A stretch of 64,000 bases of DNA, from positions 55,314,963 to 55,378,962 of the forward strand of contig CAMGYJ010000008.1 of assembly GCA_946122785.1 (NCBI GenBank), read 5' to 3'. The notes beneath the pieces are model-generated. The model was given only the letters and a program-made list of their open reading frames with translations. It had not been told where the DNA came from and made no database searches. A program made the translations under genes and the position numbers. The DNA is from Linum tenue (lineage: Eukaryota; Streptophyta; Magnoliopsida; Malpighiales; Linaceae). Positions within the stretch are counted from its first letter, which is position 1. Each line of letters begins with the position of its first letter. This document shows, piece after piece, positions 22,498 to 33,226 of the stretch.

Positions 22498-23014
22498 GTA
22501 TGTTTTCTAGTTTGTTGTTTATTATTGTCTTTGTTAGTTTATATGATTATTATTATTATTATTATTATTATTATCATTCTGTATCATGTTTTTTTTTTGT
22601 TCTTACAAGTCTGTACCATATGGTATGGGTTGGTATGGATTGCTTTTTTGTTCTTAATAGTATTTTACCATATGGTATGTGTTGGTAACAAGGTTATTTG
22701 AGGTGGTTTTTGGGTTGTTAGAAGTTTGTACTATATGGTATGGGCTGGTATGCATTGTGTTTTTGTTCTTAAAAGTCTTTTACCATATGGTATGGGTTGG
22801 TAACAAGGTTATTTGTGGTGGTTTTTGCGTTGTTAGAAGTGTGTACTATATGGTAGTCTGGTATGGATTGTTTTTTTTGTTCTTAGAAGTCTTTACCACA
22901 TAGTATGAGTCTTTACCATATGGTATGGGTTGGTATTATTGTTATTCGTACCTTTTACCACATGGTATGTGTTGGTAGAATTGTTTTTACTCACATTTTG
23001 TTATGTTTTTGTAG
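22498..23014 (+). repeat. Transposase intron 2: ATT microsatellite and palindrome array
   Basis: Donor GTATG at 22498, acceptor TTTTTGTAG ending at 23014. An (ATT)n run lies at about 22548-22573. From about 22610 to 22985 come units of taccatatggtatgggttgg with tgttcttagaagt spacers, including degenerate tactatatggta and taccacatggta copies. At least four exact palindromes are present. Confidence 0.9.
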
Positions 23015-24604
23015 CTTTGTTTGTTGGTTTCAACAATCATCACCAACTGACTGTCTTTGCGGCTGCTCTTCTATATGATGAAACAACGACAACATTTGAA
23101 TGGCTTTTCGATCAGTTTTTGAAATGCATGGGAGGTGTGAGACCGTTATCAATGTTTACTGACCAGGCTGCTGCAATTGCTGCTGGTATAAGGTCTGTTT
23201 TCCCAGATTGTTTTCATGGGTTGTGTACATGGCATATTGCTCAGAATGCAGTTGTTAATCTGGGAAGTTTGTGTGACTCTGACTTCCTTTGTGAGCTTAG
23301 TTATTTGATGTATAATGCTGATGATGAGGATGATTTTGAGTATAATTGGAAGAAGATGATTGAGAAGTGTTTTCCTGGGAAGGGACCTTTGGGACACAGT
23401 TGGTTACAGGGCATTTACAAAGTCAGGACGAAGTGGTCTTCAGCCTGGGTGAATTGTCATTTTGGTGCGGGAATGAAGAGTACCCAGCTAAGTGAGTGCT
23501 GCAATAGTAATATTCGACATTACTTGCAGTCAGAGTTTAGCGTTAGTAGGTTCTTTGTGCACTTTGAGAGGATGCTTGATAATAAGAGGGATGCTGAAGA
23601 ACAAGAAGAGTACTATGCCTTATCTAGGTTGGCTGATTCTCGGTTTTCTACTAGCCCTATTGTGAAGCAAGTTGCTAATGTGTATACGCCGAAGATATTC
23701 AAGTTTTTCCTGGATCAGTACAAGGAATCTCTTGCGTATAATATTTTTTCCAATACGGAGATAGAACCAGAAGGACATGTAGGACTATTTGATGTCTTCA
23801 TAGTGGAGGATGACCTTACAAGGTTGGATAGTAGGGTGTTGAAGGTTGATTTTGAAAACGGTGAAATCAAGTGTTCCTGCCGTAAGTGGGAGTCAAGTGG
23901 TATGATCTGTAAGCATCAAATTAAGGGATATGATATGTTGTGGTCTACAACATGCAATCTGAAATTCCAGCACATTCCTAGCAGTTTGATTTTGAAGCGG
24001 TGGACAAGGGCGGCGAAAACTGGAGGGAACTTTTCTTTTGAAGTTCCGTCTACTGATAGTTCATCGAAATACCGTTCTCGTCTATTCAATCTGTCAGCTG
24101 TTTCTGCATCAATGATCAGCAGAGTTGCATTGGATGATGATTTGTATAAATCAGCCATGGCCTTCATGACTGATTTGATCAAAAAGTGTGAAGCCCTATC
24201 GATTACTGAACCTGCTAGAACAAGCACGTCTTCTAACGGTGACAGTAAGTTTTTAATTGTTTAGAGTTTGTTTATGTTTTTGTTATCTGTCATTGATTGT
24301 AGTTTGTTTTTGTTATCTTGGTATAGATGATGTACCGGTCCAAAAAGTGAAGGGGTTTAAGCCTAAAAAAGATTCATTCAAGCCTTCGAAACGACCAATT
24401 CCAGTTGCGGAGGCTGCAAGGGCTGTAAGTAAGAAGAAGAGAAAAACTAGCAGACTTGAGGAGGAGAATTTGAAGGCTGTTGAAGAAAGTTTAAGGCTGA
24501 AGCTGTAATAGTTTTCTTAGAGGATTATTTGAATGAATGGTTGATGCTGGCTGAGTTGTTGAAGCTATTTTGTTCTTTTGGATTGGTTTTTGGTTTTGTT
24601 GGAT

Positions 24605-24960
24605 TAATTTAACAATGTTATACCATGTGGTATAATGTGGTAATTTGATTTTATCATGTCAAACCAGGTGGTAAAATGTGCTATTTTGGAAGTTGAATGT
24701 GAAGGTTCTGTTTTATAATTGATTTTACCATGCCATACCATGTGGTATAGTGTGGTAGTTTGGAAGTTCTGTGTGATAATTGAGTTTACATTTGCCATAC
24801 CATATGGTATAGTGTTGTAATTTATTTTTACCATGCCATACCATGTGGTAAAATATGATATTTTGGAAGTGGCATGTGTGGTAATTGATTTTACAGTGAA
24901 TTACCATGTGGTAAAATGTGTTAATTTGGGAATTAAGAACACATGTTAAGTATTTGCTAA
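24605..24960. repeat. Palindrome array between the convergent MULE genes
   Basis: After the transposase stop at 24508 there are five to six units of taccatgtggtaaaatgtg and one exact taccatatggta (near 24797). The next gene on minus ends at 25125, so this is the shared 3' spacer. Confidence 0.85.
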
Positions 24961-25595
24961 CATAACAAAAAACAGAACATTTCATTTAGTCATAATACAA
25001 ACCATAATAAGTTGTTTCATACCATCCTACTAATTAAAATGAAGTGGCTACTGAACATTGTGAGTTTGTTCTTAAAAGCTTACTTATACCCTCCTACTAC
25101 TTAACACAAACGATAATAGAATTTTCATCTCCTTTCTTTCAAATCTTTCTTCTTGTTCTTCATGTTGCAGTACTTTGTTGCTTCTTTCATGATCCTTTCC
25201 CGTTCTTGATTTTCTTCATCAAGAATGATGTCCAACATCAAGAACTCCCTTTCTTCATTTATGAGATCAATCCTCTTCCACTCTTTGGTCAGGGCACTGT
25301 TGTACTTACCTTCCCAGTGTCTCATCCACCTGATGATGTACATCCTACATGAAATTTGATCTGGTTGTGTAACCTTCTCGAGGTTGAACCAGGTAAACCT
25401 CTCCCACCTTACTGTCTTGTCTGCAAACTGTGTCTTCATGTAGTTGATTGCGTACTGGACAACCCTCACTGCCATTGGTTTGTAGTATTTTTCAAAATCT
25501 TTGTGACGGAGACTGTCGAGCACTTCAAATCTCTCTGCTTTGATGTTGACACAAATCATGATGTAGTGCTTGTTATCACAGTAAGGGAAGAACCA

Positions 25596-25779
25596 CTGCA
25601 AAATAATTTTACCACAGTATACCATATGGTAAGCAGTTGCCATATAAGTGATGAACAGTAAGTTAAGAACCATTGTAAACTAATTTTACCACTATATACC
25701 ATATGGTAACCACTGCAAACTAATTTTACCACTATGTACCATATGGTAACCACTGCAAAAATTGTGGTGAGATACTTAC
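25596..25779 (-). repeat. Ulp1 intron with duplicated acceptor-like units
   Basis: On minus, the real acceptor TTTTGCAG/TGGTTCTTCC (25595) is preceded in the same 184-nt intron by two TTTGCAGTGGTTACC strings about 40 bp apart. A third, TTTACAATGGTTCTTAAC, resembles the exon start. Three exact palindromes sit in these units. Confidence 0.85.
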
Positions 25780-26170
25780 AAGGTTACATTCTGTGAAGCT
25801 GAGGTTTTTTGCCCATTCTTTGTTGGTGATGTCCAAGTCCACTTTGTCGTAGTAATCGTCTATAGTTAGTACAGGATTGCCACTATCAATGTCCAGTTGG
25901 CAGTCACCCTGAAAGTTGTGGTTGTTATTATGTGTTTTATATATGTGTTGTCTAAGAACTATTGACAGAATATGGGTGGGTTTACTTACTGCCAAAGATG
26001 TATCGAAGAACCACCTTTTGAATTTTCCTTTTTTTGCTTCATTCCTGTTCATTACATCTCAATACCAGTCGATGACATCAGATGTGATTTCACAGCCAAT
26101 GTCAATCAACTGTACTGACTCCCTTTTCAGCAAGAATGTTCCATCCTTCCTTTTAAACATGATCTCATCA

Positions 26171-26564
26171 CTGTATAAAAGCACATCACAACAGGACGGA
26201 TGGTTTACTTTAATTTATGAAATCAAACAATAGGTTACCACAACAAAACCATAGCTTACCACATCTTACCATATGGTAATAAGTAAAACACACCAGCTTA
26301 CCACATCTTACCATATGGTAATAAGTAAAATAGAACAAGAGTTATGGTTTAATCCATTCTTTAACAACAAACCTTAGCTTACCACATCATACCATATGGT
26401 ATTAAACTAAAACAAAACAGGACTTGTGCATTACTACATTTTGTAACATTAAACCATAGATTTATCTAATTTTACCATATCTTATCATATTTTACCATAT
26501 GGTAACAAACTAGATCACTACAGTAACATCATATAACAGTAGAAGTTTTAAGATGATGACTTAC
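26171..26564 (-). repeat. Ulp1 intron with four palindromes
   Basis: Four exact taccatatggta copies (near 26269, 26312, 26390 and 26496) alternate with aagtaaaacacaccagctta-type spacers. Donor and acceptor are clear (GTAAGT and TATACAG on minus). Confidence 0.85.
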
Positions 26565-27733
26565 CTCTTGACAAATTTCTTGTTTTTGCATCTTATGTAC
26601 TCCAGGATGTTGCTGAACATATCATCAGGTGTTGTTTGTGTTGGTGTTGACCATTGAACTGGTGATTTTTGTGATTGTGGAGCAACTGGTTCAACAGTTG
26701 GAGAATTCAGGTCCTCAAGGTAAGCATCTATGCATTCACGGACTTCCTTGAGCTTCTCTTGGCTGTTTGTGTACAGATTTGACCATATAGCATATGACTC
26801 CATCTGTGACTGGGTGCTTTGTGGCTATGGTGGTGGTGGTGTTGCTCTTGCCTTCTTTTCATTTCCGTGCACATTCTTCACCACGATTCTTCTTTTGCGA
26901 GGCTCTCCTGGTTGATCGGTTGCCGTGTTGGTAGTCAACTTCGTTGGTGTTGTTGGTGTTTGATGGTTGAGAGGGCTGAGATCAAAGGATGGAATGTCGT
27001 CTTCCCTTGTCACTTTAGGCTTCTCAGCAGCTTCGGTTGTTAGTTTTGGAGCCTCTTCTCGAACAACATCATCTGACACCGTTTTTTCGCTGTCAGTTTC
27101 TGCAGTCTTTTGCGCAGCTTGACCTGTATTCCCTTCTTCTGTTGTTTCCTTATCAACTTCCATTGGATCTGCTGTTTTGGTAGCTCCTTTTTCTTCTGTT
27201 TCTTTTGCAGATGTTTGTTCTTGAACTGCTTTCGTGGTGTCCTCTTGTTGTGGTGTTCCCTGATTCAGACCTTCTTGAACAGATTGTTCTGGTGGTTCTG
27301 TTGCACCTTTCCCCAGTGGATCTCCTTCTTTCGGGATGCTTTCCCTATCCACAGCTCCTGGAGCAGAATCATTTTGCCTTTTTTCTTTTGCCTTCGGTGT
27401 AGATGCAGCAAGATCAACTGTAGATGGTTGTGAATCATCTTCTTTCTGTGTTTGCTCCTCGTTCTCCTCTTTGTTCTCGTCTATCTTTGTCTGTTTGAAT
27501 ATTTCATTGAGTGTTTTATTCAAACTGGCATTCATTTCTTCATCATTCTCTTCTTCATCATCTTCACACTGAGATTTTTCTCCTTCTGTTGGCTGAACAT
27601 TTTCATCACAGCTTTCTTTCGCAAGATTCTCCTTGTGTCTGATCAGATTGTCAATTTGGCTTTTGTACTGGTCTTTGATTGCTTTCATCATTGCCTTCAT
27701 TGATGCTTCAAGCAGTTTGATTGCATTCTCAGC

Positions 27734-28217
27734 CTGCATAATGGGAGTTTTTGCAAGATACCATGGTGGTAATGTGTGTATGGTGTATGGTTACCACACA
27801 TTACCATATGGTAACGTAGTAAAACACAACAGGACTTATGTTTTCCTCCATTTTTATAACATGAAACCATAGCTTACCACACCTTACCATATGGTAACAA
27901 ACTAAAACACAGCAGGACTTATGGTTTTTTGCTTTTTTACAACATGAAACCATAGCTTACCACACATTACCATATGGTAACAAAGTAAAACAGAACAAGA
28001 ATTATGGTTTCCTCCATTTTTATAACATGAAACCATTGCTTACCACACATTACCATATGGTAACGAAGTAAACCACAACAAGACTTATGTTTTCCTCCAT
28101 TTTTATAACATGAAACCATAGCTTACCACACATTACCATATGGTAACGAACTAAAACACAGAAGTACTTACGGTTACCATGAATTGGACAACTGTAATAT
28201 AGATAATTTGTACTTAC
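27734..28217 (-). repeat. 83-bp tandem array in the second Ulp1 intron
   Basis: Five palindromes lie at exact 83-bp spacing (accatatggt at 27803, 27886, 27969, 28052 and 28135). The unit contains catgaaaccatagcttacca, the palindrome, and a cacaacaggacttatg spacer. It belongs to the same family as the 83-bp array upstream of the gene. Confidence 0.93.
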
Positions 28218-29299
28218 TTGGTTGACTGTTCTGATATTCTTCAAATCAAAGTTCAGTGATGATGACTGGTCTGGACTTTTGTTTCTTTGTTTTTTCGGTG
28301 ATTCATAGACTGCCTCATTCTCCTCTTCCTCATCAGCTGCATCATCAGCCTCATCGTCACTATTGTTGGCAAGCTTTTCAATCTCGTTCAACTCTTTTCC
28401 ATTGTAGTAGCTCTTAATGTTCTCAAAGTTGCTATCAACATGTTATCATCATAGTAGCTTACTGTTGGTGTTCGAAGCTGGGTTGAGAATGCCATTTCAT
28501 CCAGTTTGTACATGAAGCATACATTTTTATGCAGATAGTTGTATTAGTTTTTTCAAAGAGTATCATTTATATGTAAAATATATGAGTAACAAGGTTGAAA
28601 TGGCCAAGGGAATGGAGACTTACTGTAAGGAAGTGAAGATCTGCATTGACGTAGAGCTTTGGTGATTTCAATCCTTCATTCATGTGGTTGAAGAAGTATT
28701 TGCACCAGTTGTAGCTGGTGAAATGTTCCAGTTCATCAGTCTTCAAGTACTCAAGCATGTTGAGTTCAGCCATAGGGGCTGAAGTTGGGCACAACAAGCC
28801 TCCGGTGACCAGCATAAAGAACAATTGTAACCATCTCTTACTGTTTGTAACTGTAGGAAGATCTTTTTCTACCTGACTTAGCTTTACCCTTGGAGTGGAT
28901 TTTCCATCTACTTCCAGTAGGGTTTCTATTGCATAATCTGCTGCATCGTCCCAAGAAATCGTGGGAGGTACAACTTCCCTATTCCCCATTGGCAGACCAT
29001 ATACCCTATGAAAGTCGATTGTTGATATCTTCATGCGTATCCCGTCAGGTAGCTTGAACGATTGTTTCATTGGATTGTATTTGTTCATTACGAACAGTGC
29101 AAAATGGTTGTTTATCTTTGTCTGCTTGATTGATATTAAGCCTGCTAGGCCTAATATCTCAAGTTTCTCTTTGTGCTCATCTTTTATAGTCCTTGCAATT
29201 GCAGATATTCTTGTTGGGCTGCACCTTGTGCCAAAAGTTTTTCTTTGCTTTACCATAGTGTACCTGAATGTAGAAATTAGGAATAGTCTGTTAGCGTGC

Positions 29300-30365
29300 T
29301 TTTTACCATAATATACCATATGGTACCATAATGGTTTCCTACCATACCAAATCAAACCATATATTTATCACATTTTACCATATGGTAATTACATCAAACC
29401 ATGTTTTATAACATATTACCATATGGTAACGAGGTAAAACACAACAGGACGTATGTTTTCCTCCATTTTTATAGCATGAAACCATAGCTTACCACACATT
29501 ACCATATGGTAACAAACTAAAACACAGCAGGACTTATGGTTTTTTGCTATTTTACAAGATGAAACCATAGCTTACCACACATTACCATATGGTATTAAAC
29601 TAAAGCACAGCAGGACTTATGGTTTTTTGCTTTTTTACAAGATGACACCATAATTTACCATACATTACCATATGGTAACAAACTAAAACACAGCAGGACT
29701 TATGGTTTTTTGCTTTTTTACAACATGAAACCATAGCTTACCACACATTACCATATGGTAACAAACTAAAACACAGCAGGACTTATGGTTTTTTGCTTTT
29801 TTACAACATGAAACCATAATTTACCATACATTACCATATGGTAACAAACTAAAACACAGTAGGACTTATGGTTTTTTGCTTTTTTACAACATGAAACCAT
29901 AGCTTACCACACATTACCATATGGTAACAAACTAAAACACAGCAGGACTTATGGTTTTTTGCTTTTTTACAACATGAAACCATAATTTACCATACATTAC
30001 CATATGGTAACAAACTAAAACACAGCAGGACTTATGGTTTTTTGCTTTTTTACAACATGAAACCATAATTTACCATACATTACCATATGGTAACAAACTA
30101 AAACACAGAAGGACTTATGGTTTTTTGCTTTTTTACAACATGAAACCATAATTTACCATACATTACCATATGGTAACAAACTAAAACACAACAGGACTTA
30201 TGGTTTTTTGCTTTTTTACAACATGCAATCATAATTTACCACACATTACCATATGGTAACAAACTAAAACACAGCAGGACTTATGGTTTTTTGCTATTTT
30301 ACAACATGCAATCATAACTTACCACAGATTACCATATGGTAACGAAGCAAAACACAACAGATTCT
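29300..30365. repeat. 83-bp tandem array upstream of the Ulp1 gene
   Basis: About eleven head-to-tail units with accatatggt at 29501, 29584, 29667, 29750, 29833 and 29916 and onwards to about 30331, period 83 bp. Two spaced copies precede them. The unit is a palindrome plus aacaaactaaaacacagcag and cttatggttttttgc. The array lies in the likely promoter region of the minus-strand gene. Confidence 0.95.
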
Positions 30366-30932
30366 ACATCAGTTCAGCAACGCGTGGTAACAATTCGGTA
30401 ATTTAGCGAGTTTACTACAATTTTCACATGAAGAGTGACTGCGATACTGTTCTATTGTTCTGTGGATGGATTTCGAAGAAAGAAGTGAGGTTTTATCTTG
30501 ATATTTTGTGCAAAAACGATTTTTGAGCCTCGTTGAAGTTGGAAACCCTTCGTTTTTCGACGAAGAAGCGAGAACAGTGTATTGTTGAATGATTCTTCGA
30601 AAACCTTTGCGAAAATCGTTCGATTTGAAGTTTTATTCTGGAAGTTTTTGCTGCGATTTTGGTGATAGAATTCAGGATCGGGAGGAAGAATGGAGAGTTA
30701 GAGAGCAGAGGGAAGTGGAACTGTCGCTTGAAAGGTGAGAGAAAGAAGGAGAGAAGGCGGGACGGTTGTCGCTGTCACGTCTGCAATTCAAATTGTCAGA
30801 GACGTGATTACTTTTTTGCCCCCGCGTGTATTTAATTGGCATGATCTGACGGCTGGGAAGATGGCGCGATGGACGGTCAGATGGATGGTTACTGACCATT
30901 ACTGATAGGTCGGTTACTGATAGGATCCGGAC
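30366..30932. other. Right terminal region of the MULE
   Basis: Unique sequence between the array and the end, with several gaag-rich stretches (ttcgacgaagaagcg). The last 60 bp repeat ggttactgac and ggttactgataggat, counterparts of the gtgagtaacc motifs at the left end. It is probably promoter or leader of the Ulp1 gene plus transposase-binding end sequence. Confidence 0.6.
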
Positions 30933-30949
30933 CCAAATCTTTCACACAA

Positions 30950-32500
30950 CGGTAAGTAAGAGAAACAGGAGGCTTTAGAAAGTTTTACCTGCATATTATT
31001 ATAATATTAATAATATAGTTTTTACACATGACAAGGACAAAGAAGCATTTAGGGTCCACAATTTTCTTTATTAAATCCTCCTTTGTTTTTTAAGATTATT
31101 GGTAGTGAAGGAAATATCTTTCGAAGCATCTATTATTGTGAATGGTCGCCAGAAGGCAGCTTAATTTGTAGAAACTTTGAACCTTTTGTTTGAAGCCTCC
31201 AGATATCCAATCTTTTATCTATTGCCCTGCCTTTGTAGAAAACATGCATACTTTCATGTGGTAGAGTCCTCTGGACTCGACTCTCATCCATGCTTCTAGA
31301 ATTGATCTCCAAAGTAGGCTTCACAAATACGTTCCCATACTTAGCCATTTTTCGGCAGTTTCCCAGTTTTGGCATAGCCTTTTGATTAGGTTCAAAAGTT
31401 ATCTTCTAGACTTCCTATCGAGCTCCCAAGGACTTCAATGTATAGAGGGACACTCTAGCTTCAAAACAAGCCATTAATCTCCAATTTCCATCAGACCAAT
31501 TGTAAGATATGAATCTCCAAACCAGGCACCATGAAACTTTGTTTATACAAACAACAAATTAGGTCGACCTTATCTTAAATGAGGTCGACCGAAAAGTTAA
31601 AATTACGCTGACTTGCAAGGCACCATAGGCGCACCCTAAATTACATATGCAGTCTTATATGCATCTAAATGATGCAATTAGTCTCAAAACATAGCAGGTG
31701 GTAACATTTGAAAACTACTCCAAAGTCCAAATAAATGTGGATGCATTTATTCATTTACTTTCCTATACACAACTTTTATTTTTATTTTTATGTAAACATG
31801 TGCAAAGCACAACTATCTCAAATTTATAAATCCGGCGAATGATGAAACTTCCAATAAAAGTAATACAAAAGTCAATATGCAATGTCTGGGTTTGAATCAC
31901 AAATAGTATGACCTAAACAGTGAGCTAAAAAAATTAGCTTCCCTAGATAGATGGATCTGAACCTGGCGCGCTCGAATTCGGAGCTCCCTTATTGAGAGAA
32001 TGAGGTTGGCATGCTTATGGTCTATAACCCCATCCACCGAGAGCAAATAAATAGTTGTAGTTGAATCAAGCTGGAGTTAGACCTTTTTGTGTCTCGCATC
32101 CCAAGCAAGTTGGAGAACCCTGAGAGCGCCAGAGCTCCGCTTGAGTGATGATACATCTTCCAAAGTTCATCAAGAAAGCTACCAATGAGCGGACACCACT
32201 TTTTGTGCACAAATGTACTGAAACAAACAATATTTTGTAAATAAAGATCACATAATTAAGGGACTTTTTGCTTATTGAATTTGTAAAATGAAAATTCCGA
32301 TAGAATTTTCGGATTTGAGAAATGCAGGAAGGTAATAGATATGAGTCATTGTGGATTTGAAACTATGTTTGTTTATTGGATTTGAGATGGATTTTTTTAT
32401 TTGGATTTTATCGGCTAAAATGTGAGTTTACTAGCTACCTTTAATTTTTTTATATAGACAAATTTTTTTAGGTGTGCTGCAATGAGCGATAAAGTAAAAT
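30950..32500. other. Gene-free flank of the MULE
   Basis: Mostly AT-rich. The minus-strand open frame 31375-31133 (80 codons, MPKLGNCRKMAKYGN...) has varied composition and might be a decayed exon, but no family is recognisable. Nothing else is supported. Confidence 0.4.
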
Positions 32501-33219
32501 TTGGACTCGAAAGTTTGAGCCTTTTGAAGTAAGAGCACCCTGAACAAGTTCATGGTTTTCAAACATTTTTTGGGAGTCCCTTCATTCACAAGTCACTTGT
32601 TTTAGCTCCAGTAGTTGGCAAAGCCATAACTTGAGATTGCGTTACTCATCGAGGGGGTTAGGAGATTTCTTTTCTCTAGTTGACATCGTAAGTCACTAGT
32701 TGACCTCGACGATCAAGATTGCAAACTATTGTGGAGTGTAGTGAGTTGCACTAGTTTGACTTAGGTTTGCTTGGAGACAAGCAAACGGTTAAGTGTAGGA
32801 GAGTTTGATTTGAGCTTAATTATACATGTTTAGGCCCAAAATCCTAGATCCTTTGGATTGGTATTTGTTGTTCTCTATCCTGAATATGGTGAATGAGTGA
32901 TTATTGGAGGCAAAACCGGGATAAAGGAAAGCAAGGTGACACATGTCATGGCCCAAACATGATATTTGCAGAAGAGGCAGTGAGAATTGACTAAGTTCCA
33001 AGAGCTTTTGCACATGTTGTGGGTTCTTCAAAAGTCACAGTTTCAGAGGTGGCATTTACAAAAGAAGTCGTGTCTTTCACTAGACATTTACACTCGTCAC
33101 GGTAGGCCAACACATGATGTGACTTGTGCACCTGATGCACTGTGTTTTTGGTCGATGTCACAATTACTATCAAACGTCACGATGGTGACGTGAAACTATG
33201 ACTGGTGCAGTGCCTTGGG

Positions 33220-33226
33220 TATAAAC
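33220..33226 (+). promoter_or_regulatory. TATA box of the plus-strand Athila-like LTR
   Basis: TATAAAC follows a short-palindrome zone with cgtcacgatggtgacgtg (33175-33192), the same order as in the related minus-strand LTRs. Confidence 0.5.

Larger units (their letters stand above)
19160..24508 (+). pseudogene. MULE transposase (FAR1 DNA-binding, MULE and SWIM domains)
   Basis: Exons: 19160-19316, 20138-20322 plus 21957-22497 (one exon split by CACTA), 23015-24244 and 24327-24508, giving about 764 residues when joined. Domains in order: a Ser-rich N-terminus; a FAR1-type DNA-binding domain (AYNFYVDYGNHEGFGVR, YFCNKEGWKRG, HNHDM); a MULE DDE core with Asp in SFDTTYR, Asp in MFTDQAA and the CTWHIAQN motif; and a SWIM zinc finger CSCRKWESSGMICKH. 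The C-terminus is Lys-rich (SKKKRKTSR), a possible nuclear signal. The protein would bind and cut element ends in the nucleus. Lesions are a TAA at 19292-19294 (codon 45) and the CACTA insertion; apart from these the frame is intact. An internal start could bypass the stop. FHY3/FAR1 genes derive from this family, but the repeats and TSD show this copy is still a transposon. Confidence 0.92.
25125..29256 (-). pseudogene. Ulp1-like (C48) cysteine protease gene carried by the MULE
   Basis: Minus-strand exons: 29256-28624, about 28436-28218, 27733-26565, 26170-25990, 25908-25780 and 25595-25125. The first exon (MVKQRKTFGTRC...) has the N-terminal region common to plant MULE-borne Ulp1 proteins (HFALFVMNKYNP, IDFHRVYGLPMGN). 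A long acidic, Glu/Thr/Pro-rich middle follows. The last exon is the C48 core: His in CDNKHY, Asp in FEVLDSL 17 residues on, and a Gln-rich block ending QISC before MYIIRWMRHW, so the His-Asp-Cys set is kept although the Gly after Cys is Arg. Lesions are TAG at 26827-26825, TGA at 26061-26059, and a frameshift near 28435, where a middle exon also lacks a clear acceptor. C48 enzymes cleave SUMO; the role in MULEs is unknown. Confidence 0.87.
18547..30932 (+). mobile_element. Autonomous-type Mutator-like element (MULE) with transposase and Ulp1 genes
   Basis: The 11-bp direct repeat ccaaatctttc flanks the element (18536-18546 and 30933-30943), the size expected for a MULE. The ends are only weakly inverted (a shared GGAT and AGTAACC within the first 25 bp), each followed by repeated GTAACC or GTGAGTAAC motifs. 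Inside are a FAR1/MULE/SWIM transposase gene on plus and a convergent Ulp1-like protease gene on minus, a pairing known in plant MULEs. The element is 12.4 kb with the nested CACTA insertion and about 10.8 kb without. Both genes carry stops, so it is no longer autonomous. Its non-coding DNA is packed with TACCATATGGTA repeats. Confidence 0.9.

Noticed and set aside
26915..27703. Plus-strand Phe/Ser-rich open frames opposite the Ulp1 exon
   Set aside because: They are complements of a Glu/Lys/Thr-rich coding exon and have no independent signal.
27780..30360. Regularly spaced repeats with palindromes, superficially like a CRISPR array
   Set aside because: Spacers are nearly identical, the period is that of a tandem satellite (83 bp), and the sequence is plant nuclear DNA inside a MULE.
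18547..30932. CCATATGG as a MADS-box CArG site
   Set aside because: A CArG box needs six A/T bases between CC and GG; here there are only four (ATAT).
31133..31375. 80-codon minus frame as a gene
   Set aside because: No start context, splice sites, domain or neighbouring exon supports it; kept only as a note in the gap entry.
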